64,000 bases of DNA from Piscicola geometra. Its lineage: Eukaryota > Annelida > Clitellata > Hirudinida > Piscicolidae. The stretch is taken from the NCBI GenBank assembly GCA_943735955.1, contig OX030962.1, positions 5,501,620-5,565,619 of the forward strand. Direction: 5' to 3'. Both the position numbers and the translations under genes were made by a program. Shown here one piece after another: positions 56,418 to 64,000 of the stretch; the first letter of the stretch is position 1; every line of letters begins with the position of its first letter. Under the pieces are notes generated by a model. It saw only the letters and a list, made by a program, of their open reading frames with translations. It made no database searches and had not been told where the DNA came from.

Positions 56418-57886
56418 ATGCTGAGGCTTTTAGCTCATTCTGTCGTTAGAAACACAGTGTGCACTGTTAATGCCGAATCAAGCCAATTTGGTGTTGTGGT
56501 TGACGGCACACAAGACTGCAATGGGTTAGAGTTGGAATCGATAGGCATTCGTTTTTTTGTTGAAGCTCTGAATGTTAATGAACAGTTTATTGGTTTATTC
56601 AGCCCACTAGACACGATCGGAAAAACATTATCTGCTGTAGTAAAAGATGTTCTGATCAGAATTATGCAACCTGTAGAAAAACTAAAAGCTCAGACTTATG
56701 ATAGCGCTTCTAACATGAAAGGCCGATATAATGGTTGTCAGGCTATTATCAGCAGTGAGCATCCGCTTGCAATGTTTTTCCACTGTTTTGCACAGTGTGC
56801 AAATCTTGTTGCCCAGCACACAGCGGCCGCAAATCCCTTTGTGAGCAATTCACTTCAGTTTGTCCAAGAGTTAGGTGCTTTTTAAAATCGTTCAGGGAAG
56901 GTCAACAAACAGTTTAGTGATGCTTTAGTGTCTCTTATAATTGACTTTCCTGATGAGCCACTGAATAAAAAGTATAGTATAAAACTTCTTTGTCCTACAA
57001 GATGGCTTACCAGAGTATCTACAGTGTCTTCTGTGCTTGAACATTATGAAGTGGTACTTTTTAGCTTGGAATCATTTGCCTTCATTGTTACTGCTGATAA
57101 AGCAGCTGTAAAGGCTTGAAGCCTTTTTTCAACAAGGCACAACTGCACTGGCCCTCAAGGTAGTTGTTTTGGTGTTTTCACTTCTGGAACAGTTATCAAG
57201 TCGTTGCAATTAGCAAGTGCCAAGGTCAGTGGAATGGTTGCAGCGACTTATTCAGTTGTGCAAGAACTGCGTCACCTACGATCAGATGAACTGTTTAATG
57301 CCATTTTCAGAAATGTCAAAAGTATGGTTTTGGCATATGATCTCGAGCCGATTGCTGTATCTCAGGCGTAAAAGCCGTCACAAAAGTATTGTGGGTTGGG
57401 CCCAGCTTATGTTGCAACAACACCAGAGGAACATTATCGAGCAGCATATTACCCTGTCATAGACATTGCAATCATGCAACTCACAAAAAGGTTCAATCGA
57501 GATTCTCCAGGTTTGCGTTCAAACTTACAGCTGGAAACAATGTTGCTAACTGGTGAAGTGAACCATGTAATTTGCAAGCAGTATCGTAAGTTAAATGAAA
57601 CTGGTCTTTGTTCACAGTTAACTATGTTTAAAGACCAGAATGAATTTTAGCACAAACGCAAAAAGTAATGCAAGCTATGATCACGGAAGTCAGAAATCTG
57701 TTATTTTAGGTTAAAAGATTGATCAGGTTAATGCTTGTGTGTCCAATAACGTCATGTACTGCAGAAAAATATTTTAGTGCTTTGCGGCATCTTAAGACTT
57801 AGTTGCGTGCACCTATGACACAGCCTCACTTGAATTCACTGGCCGTTTGTCATGCACATCAGGATATACTTGACAGTCTGGATTAA
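56418..57886 (+). pseudogene. hAT transposase remnant (zinc finger MYM-type 1-like / hAT-C dimerisation)
   Basis: Reading across two frames gives recognisable hAT protein. It includes FGVVVDGTQDCNGLE (near the first catalytic Asp), LKAQTYDSASNMKGRYNGCQ, FFHCFAQCANLV, LLCPTRWLTRVSTVSSVL, VVQELRHLRSDELFN and a C-terminal dimerisation segment, TSCTAEKYFSALRHLKT followed by HLNSLAVCHAHQD. The frame is broken by stops (around 56884, 57117, 57369, 57648 and 57800) and small shifts. The N-terminal zinc-finger part was not found. It cannot encode an active transposase but shows the element's origin. Confidence 0.85.
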
Positions 57887-58009
57887 AAAGGTTAGCAGAA
57901 GAATTTGCTAGTCAGTCAGACATACGAAGAAGTCTTTTTCGAAATTGGAGTAAAAAAGCTGCGGGGAGAGGGCAGGAGGACAGGCAGAGAGGGTATTTTA
58001 TGTTACGGG

Positions 58010-58262
58010 AAGCGGGGATGGCTTAGATGGTAGACGTCAGACTTGCAGCTTAAAGGTCGCCTGTTCGAATCCCTGATAGGCAACCGTGAACTATCATATA
58101 CCTAGTGTATATGATGCGGTGTTTGCGACGTATGAATTGAAAGATGTGTACGTCGTGTGGAGTGGCGTCTCGGCGCATAAGGACCATGGTTCCTAGAACC
58201 ATTGTAACATGGCCTGCGTCTGTCAAGCTGTGAACGATATAGACAATAAAAAAAAATCTAAA
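58010..58262 (+). mobile_element. tRNA-derived SINE (copy 2), nested in the hAT element
   Basis: It begins GCGGGGATGGCTTAGATGGT (box A) and has GTTCGAATCCC (box B) about 60 bp in. A body containing CTATCATATACCTAGTGTAT is shared with copy 1 at 27983-28172, and it ends in an A-rich tail (AATAAAAAAAAAT). The head has lost the paired arms of a true tRNA, so this is a SINE and not a tRNA gene. Confidence 0.87.
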
Positions 58263-58266
58263 TATA

Positions 58267-58285
58267 CACTGTGGGCCAAAAAAAG
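58267..58285 (+). mobile_element. Short repeated terminus CACTGTGGGCCAAAAA
   Basis: TACACTGTGGGCCAAAAAA occurs here and again at about 43768-43786 in a receptor A intron. The TA dinucleotide followed by CACTGTGGG resembles the outer end of Tc1/mariner-type elements. No opposite end was found for either copy. Confidence 0.4.
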
Positions 58286-58701
58286 TTCCCAATGTATATT
58301 TGTTTATAACTTTGGCAAATTTATATCTATTTGTAGTTTTTAAACTATTTGACTCAGAAATTAATGGAAAACAAGATTTTATAACATTTATTTGATGGGT
58401 TGATGGCTAGTTGTAATTGAATTTATATAGATGACAAATAATAAAAGGTACTGAAATCGCTATTGTTTTTCTTCAAATCGCTCAAAGTGGCAATAGAAAA
58501 GTATTTTTATTGAGTATCAAACTTTTTTTCTAAATGTTTGGTGATACATATATTAGTAGTTGATACAAAAATAATTTGCACTACAGCAAACAATACTAAA
58601 TAGTATCGCTGGTACTGTATTGGTCGATACCGGTTCTTTGATTCCAACCCTTGGGAGGACCCCCCCAAGATTTTCCGCAGATCGCCGCCCCTGATATAAG
58701 G

Positions 58702-61700
58702 AGGATATTTGTGTTGTGCCACCACCAAGTGTACTCCGTACATTTATGTGTGGTATTTGCTTGAAGTGGTGTTCTCATTCTGGTATTGTTAAAGTACACA
58801 GCACCATAGAAAACCTTGAAAACAGAACCCAATGGAGTGGAAAACAATAAATGAACTGCTATCTATATAAGTTCTAGTTGTTTGCTCAAAGCCCCTCTAT
58901 GGATTGAAATAAAAATAGTAAACATTTGGGGTTTAGATAAATCTCAACATTCCATACCTATGATATCTAAATTGAATTATAAAAAGAAATTAATTAATTT
59001 TGTTCCAACAAGACAAGTATGTTGCTTTAAACACGGTTAACTGCCGAAAAGATTTAGTGTGGCATTGAAGCACTCCACGGGTGGATGCGCACAGACGTCA
59101 ATTAGCACGCTAGATGATGTTTTACGATCCAAAAAACTCTCTTTAACGATTGCAACATGTGTAATAAAAGTAATGTTTGATCCGCTTTGCTGAGCTTCTC
59201 AGATGATTTTGATGGTTTTGGTGTTTGCTGATGGGTTAATGTATCATCAGAAAGGAGTTTGTGTGTTTGTGTTTAATTATTGATATCACATGCTCTGATT
59301 AATTGAAGAAATTAAAAAATTATAATGTTTAAATAATGGTTTTTAAACGATTTATCTTAGATTTGTTAGATTTGTTTGTTGGTTTATTTAAAAGTTCGAT
59401 TCGAGATGAAAAAAAATATACAAATTAATGTTTTGCAATATAAAAAGTATTCCATAAATAAATTTAATCACCAAAGTAACATCATGTCTATCCTTAACCT
59501 AATTTCGAGTAGATTCCTAATTTAAAGCATGTCAAGCGATTAAGTGGAGGCATAGATCATCATCATCTGCATCATCATCATCATCTGCATCATCATCATC
59601 AGCAGCAGCATCATCATCAGCAGCAGCATCAGGGTAATTAATAGTTTTTACGAGGGACGTTATTTCCACGTTCTCCTTCAGAGATTCTTGCAAAATCATT
59701 TCAATAAACTCGTTTTTTAAAGTTCAAGTTATTATTTTTCTAATATTTAAAAAAAATGGTATCCATTAGTTCTATGTAAGAAATGATTTTTACAATCGTT
59801 TTAATCAAATTATTATAAAGCTTGGACTTACTTCTTTAGTTATTTTTCTTCTCATTTTTTAAAATTCTCATCTTTCTTTTTTCTCTCATTTTTTTCTTCT
59901 TTTTTTCATTTTTCATTTTTTCTTCTTATTTTCCATTATTATTCCCTTTAAACTCTCCTTTCCATCGAATCTGCAACAAAATCCTCCACACCTGAGCACC
60001 CATAAAGCACAACCCTAACTACCCCATTCAACATGCACACACACACAGGCATCCATGGCAACCAACGTTTGTGTTTGTATGTCTAAATATGCGTATGTGT
60101 TTGTTTGGGTGTGTGTGTCTGAAGTTGTTCACGTTTGTATATGAATGAACATGCATTGAATACGTTTGAATGAATAATGAATTTTTATTTAAAATTTAAA
60201 GTTTTAAAATAATTGCATTAAAATGGTAGACACTCCACAGCTCTTGTATAAACAACCACCATTCAAATGTTACCGACTTGTGTTTGCATTTATACTTTAA
60301 ACAGTTTCTCTAAACATACTCCAATGCACAAATATTTACTCTTCTTCACTTGCCGTACACACTCAAGTCTACATCTTGCACACAAATAGGCATTATACCT
60401 CACCTGTATTCCACCATGATCGATTGATTCCATGCATACATTCCACTATATCTCCATTATTATACCATGACATCTTCCACACACACTTTGCTTTTAGAGA
60501 GATCTAGACAATCGTTATCATGATGCAGATGCTATATCTTTACATATCTATATAGGTTTCATTTCTCTGGCACCGCTTTTAGCCGTTAGATATAAGTGGA
60601 AAGAGATGAGAGGAGAGATGAAAGTTGGAGCAATTATGAGTTTTTGTTGATTAACTTGTTTTTAGATGAACGTATTAATGTTTTGAGCGGTTTGTTTAAT
60701 ACTTTGAGATTTTTGTGTGATGGACTTTAAATTTTAAATTGGACTTTAAAAGTTTAAAATAAATAAATTGAAGAGTTATTCGTCATTGCAAAACTTCGAA
60801 GAAGCAAAATTATCAAGCAGTTCCAACAAACGGTTCAAGCGCCAAGTCAAAGGTACATTCTGATTTACTGCTCCTTAAACATCCACTGTCCCTGAGGAAT
60901 AACTGACTCCGTGTTACGCCGGGCTCGTCGTTTTGATGTTTACTAAGAGTACATTACCTTAAATTAAATATTACTCACCCGATAATAGTGTAAGGTGATT
61001 TAAGAGGATTTTAAAAACATAAATTGACATAAAATAAGATTCAGAATAAATCATCGAAAATGTATTCTGAAATGTAGTCTGGTTCGAAAGTTTGCTTGAG
61101 TGGTAGGAGACTTTGGTCATTGTGAAGTGTGATGGAGAGACAGGTTGTGATTTATTAGAAAGGTTGAGAACGAAGCGAATGGAATTGGCTGCAAAACTTT
61201 CATCGTCTTAATCGAGTTTTTCAATTACAAGTGGCCGGAATTAAGAATTTAAAAAAACGAATTCGAAATAATAAGTCGAAGAAATAAGACATGGTTATGA
61301 CATAAAGGAAGTTCTAAGAATGATAAATTCAGATAAAGCACTTTATTTGAGTTATAAATCAAGTAAAATACAAATTATAATAATATTTTACCTTCATAAT
61401 ATATTAAATTTACTTAAAATTTATTTTATTTTTCATTTATAAACGATGGACATGAACACTTTAGCAATAAATTACTTGAATTTCAATAGAAGCATAAAAG
61501 CATATTATAAATTATAAAGTATAACGGACAGCACCAAGGGATCTGCATCTCATAACAGGCGTTGGGCTCTGAATGGAGGAGGTGTGCATTCATGATAAAC
61601 TTATTGTTCCAGTGGCTTTCAATGCTTCCCAGGAATGGAGTTCAACTGGAGTTTTAAAAAGGAAGTTGCACGATAGAATATAATGCGATGAAACTTCTAT

Positions 61701-63569
61701 AATGGCTTAAACAACATTTTAAATGGCACAGAGAAAAAATTAAGTAGCATGGAAAATGAAAGTGTATATGCAACATTATAAAATACGGTAGAGAAAAAAT
61801 AATTAGCATAAAATACCACAAAAAAACTCGTGGTCGATAAGACTTATTGCAAGAGTGGACAAAGTAAAAACAAAACAATTTTTTCTCCTGAAGGAATATA
61901 AAGGCATGCAAGGCTAGCGGCCATCAAGTTAATTATTAACATTGTAATGGCGCCTTAATGAATTCATGCGCATCTACATAATGGAGTAATGGCCTTGTGT
62001 CGAGTGTATTTAGATTATGCAGGCCTCTGAAAAAATGCAGTTTTGTTGTTGTTTTGTTTTTGTTTTTTTTGTTTTTTTTTGTTTTGTTTTTGTTTTTTTT
62101 GTTTTTTTTGTTTTTTTGTTGTTTTTTTTTCTTTCGATTAGTTGGCGCAGTTTTGAGTGTGGAAAGTTTTAGGAGCATCTGACACCGAATTAATAAATGA
62201 TTTATTGACGCAAGTCGCTTGTAGGGCAAAATACAAGCAATTATGTGCGCTAAACAAATAGAATATTAATGACGTCAACAAAGCCAACACAATTTACTTC
62301 TTCATCCTCTTCTTTCTTTTTTATAGTTTACATTGTTTTTTCCTCTATTTTTATTCAAAACTTCCAAAAACCTTTTTTATACTTTATTTATTTTTATTTT
62401 TCATCAGCGCCCCTTCAGCAATACTTCAAAGGGAATGAAACATAGCTGCAGTTTTAATTTGTTAATCGAAGGAGAAGGAGGGAGAGAAATGAAGGCAAGA
62501 AGGAAGAAGAGGAAGATGACGAGGAAGAAGAGGAAGAAGAGAAGAAGGAAGAGGAGAAGAAAGAGGAGGAGGAAGAGGAAGAGGAAGAGAATGAGGAGGA
62601 GGAAGAAGAAGAGGAAGAGGAGGAGGAAGAGAAGGAGGAAGAAGAGAAGGAAGAAAATGTTGAAAAAGAGGAGGTTAAAGAGGAAGAGAAAGTGAAGAAG
62701 AAAGATGAGGAGAAGAAGGAGGAAGAAGAGGAGGAAGATATGGTTATTACAAGAGAATCGGCATGTTTCTCTATGCAATCCACTAGCATCCTTTCATCTT
62801 CACGTTGCCTATTTTATTCTTTTATTTTTTCTTCTATATATTTTTTTCAATCTTTCTATCACTCTTTATTTTCATATTTTCAATAACCTCTTTCTTATTT
62901 TCATTTTCTCTTCCTTTCTTATCTCAATGCTTTTAAATTTTACATTCACTTCAATCACTCCTTACACTGGTTTCAGAAACTATCAATTTTACCATCACTA
63001 TCATCACCACTATCATCATCCTCATCATTATCATTTCATAAGAAATTTTGTTTCATGCTCATCCTTTTTCCATATTTACATTATAACTTTTTAAAATATG
63101 TACAATACTTTTTTAAATATATTTTTACAATTTGTTTCATTAATTTCATTAGAAAAACCACATATTTTTTACATTTTTTTGTATTAAAAAAAAACATTTT
63201 ATCTTGTCATTTCCTTGCTCCACTCCATGCCACTTGAAACGTCTCTCCAGCTGCTGTGTCTCTTCTTTATCATCTCTTCCTCTCTTCATCAGCCTCTCCC
63301 ACATCCATCTCACACCTAAGACAAAATTAAAAACTTTATAAATGTTTAGTTTTTAATTATTCTTTTTAATACTTTTTTAAATACTATTCTTTTACATTAA
63401 AGTAGATATTTCAATTTTGTTATTTCATTTATAAAATAAATAAAAACTAAGAAAATGTTGTCTTTTATAATTTTCGCTTCATCATAATCATTATCATCAT
63501 CATCATCTTCCGCACCACCACCATCATCATCACCACCACTACGATCATCATCATCACCACCACCACAGA
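58702..63569. other. Intergenic, AT-rich with simple repeats
   Basis: Contents: a CAT/CAG-rich stretch (59558-59635), a T-rich (GTTTTTT)n tract (62038-62130), a polypurine tract (62471-62745) and CAT/CAC repeats (63480-63569). No supported gene on either strand. Confidence 0.55.
62471..62745. repeat. Polypurine (GAGGAAGAG)n tract, about 275 bp
   Basis: Almost uninterrupted G/A on the plus strand. One frame reads a long Glu/Lys run and another an Arg/Lys run, with no flanking protein context that supports either. Such mirror-like polypurine tracts can form triplex DNA (known property). Confidence 0.85.
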
Positions 63570-64000
63570 ATCAACAAGAACTTTCGCATCTTTCCTCCTT
63601 ATCTTCTCCTACACCTTACGATGTTTCCCTCCAGCAATGACGTCATCAACGCCATCATTATCAGCACCACCCACTCTCCCGTCAGAATCATCATCAGCAC
63701 CACCAGTGTTTCCGCCAAGATCAGCATCATCATCATCATCATCGCCAGCATGCTTCTACTTGCTAATAATACCTATGCGACGGCTTCTCTGGATGGCAAT
63801 CATGAGGGCAATAACGACGGTCGTTCTCTCGAGGTGAATGCGTCTGGAGTGGAAAAGGGAAACGAAGTCAATAACAACAACAACAACAACAATAATAATA
63901 AAATTTACGAATATAATAAAGGAGAAAATGATTCTAATGTGTCCAGCAACAATATGAGCAATAAAACACCAACAACACTAACAACAACATCAACAACAAC
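63570..64000 (+). CDS. Partial ORF with hydrophobic leader and Asn-rich tail, running off the right edge
   Basis: The frame with ATG at 63621 stays open to the window end, about 126 residues. An acceptor-like CACCACCACAG at about 63569 could make this an internal exon, since the frame is also open upstream to there. A hydrophobic run (KISIIIIIIASMLLLANNTYA) looks like a signal peptide or membrane helix. It is followed by polar sequence with a poly-Asn run and Asn/Thr-rich repeats. This signal-then-Asn-rich layout matches the N-termini of receptors A and B. A third related receptor on the opposite strand is possible but unproven. Confidence 0.4.
   Translation, partial: MNKNFRIFPPYLLLHLTMFPSSNDVINAIIISTTHSPVRIIISTTSVSAKISIIIIIIASMLLLANNTYATASLDGNHEGNNDGRSLEVNASGVEKGNEVNNNNNNNNNNKIYEYNKGENDSNVSSNNMSNKTPTTLTTTSTT

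Larger units (their letters stand above)
55423..58693 (+). mobile_element. Decayed hAT-superfamily DNA transposon with TIRs and 8-bp target duplication
   Basis: The left end reads CATGGGCGGCGATCCTGG. The right end, read in reverse complement, is CAGGGGCGGCGATCTGC. The element is flanked by AAATAAGG (55415-55422) and ATATAAGG (58694-58701), a 7/8 match to the 8-bp duplication typical of hAT elements. Inside are degenerate left-end repeats, a broken transposase gene (56418-57886) and a nested SINE. It lies about 0.7 kb upstream of receptor B. Confidence 0.85.

Noticed and set aside
58010..58085. tRNA gene candidate
   Set aside because: Boxes A and B are present, but the sequence does not fold into a full cloverleaf with an acceptor stem. 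It continues into a body and A-tail shared with a second copy, so it is a SINE.
62333..62800. Arg/Lys-rich or Glu-rich protein
   Set aside because: The reading is set only by the polypurine repeat and there is no domain, splice or flanking coding evidence.

Overview
This window comes from the nuclear genome of an invertebrate animal. Its genes are split by short GT-AG introns, it uses the standard genetic code, its non-coding DNA is AT-rich and crowded with microsatellites, and its proteins belong to animal families (ABCG transporter, rhodopsin-type GPCR, Spinster transporter, ER glucosidase I, anion-type Cys-loop receptors). I cannot fix the phylum from sequence alone. No bacterial, organellar or viral gene is seen.

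Layout: an ABCG2-like half-transporter (minus strand, 5' part only) lies at 333-2539. A perfect 848-bp CA repeat (5414-6261) stops four bases before the ATG of an orphan class A GPCR (6265-9781, +). That GPCR has a roughly 655-residue insertion in its second cytoplasmic loop and a 16-bp tandem duplication that breaks the reading frame. From 9.8 to 19.4 kb is repeat-rich intergenic DNA, including about 490 bp of ATCC repeat. A TIR element at 19470-21209 carries an intact two-exon ORF for a 170-aa Cys-rich protein. A solo hAT end and a palindrome follow. A 12-exon Spinster-like transporter (23081-29557, -) has a roughly 43-bp minisatellite filling its last intron and a tRNA-derived SINE in intron 4. 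It is head-to-head with a complete six-exon glucosidase I gene (31064-34789, +). A single-pass membrane protein gene follows (36306-38222, +).

Two tandem Cys-loop ligand-gated channel genes (42836-48561 and 50251-54743, both -) share exon structure exactly, have Asn-rich N-terminal extensions, and show a 141-bp stretch of perfect identity over the TM1-TM2 pore exon, which points to gene conversion. A decayed hAT transposon (55423-58693) with TIRs, a near-perfect 8-bp target duplication and a nested SINE lies upstream of the second receptor. A partial ORF with a hydrophobic segment and Asn-rich tail runs off the right edge.

Exon models were built by hand from splice consensus, phase agreement and family resemblance. 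Phases close without conflict for the ABCG2-like, Spinster, glucosidase I, receptor A and receptor B genes. The genes do not form one pathway. The Spinster transporter acts in the late endosome/lysosome, glucosidase I in the ER, and the GPCR and Cys-loop receptors at the plasma membrane. The one clear functional grouping is the receptor pair, which could be co-expressed subunits of one channel (inference).
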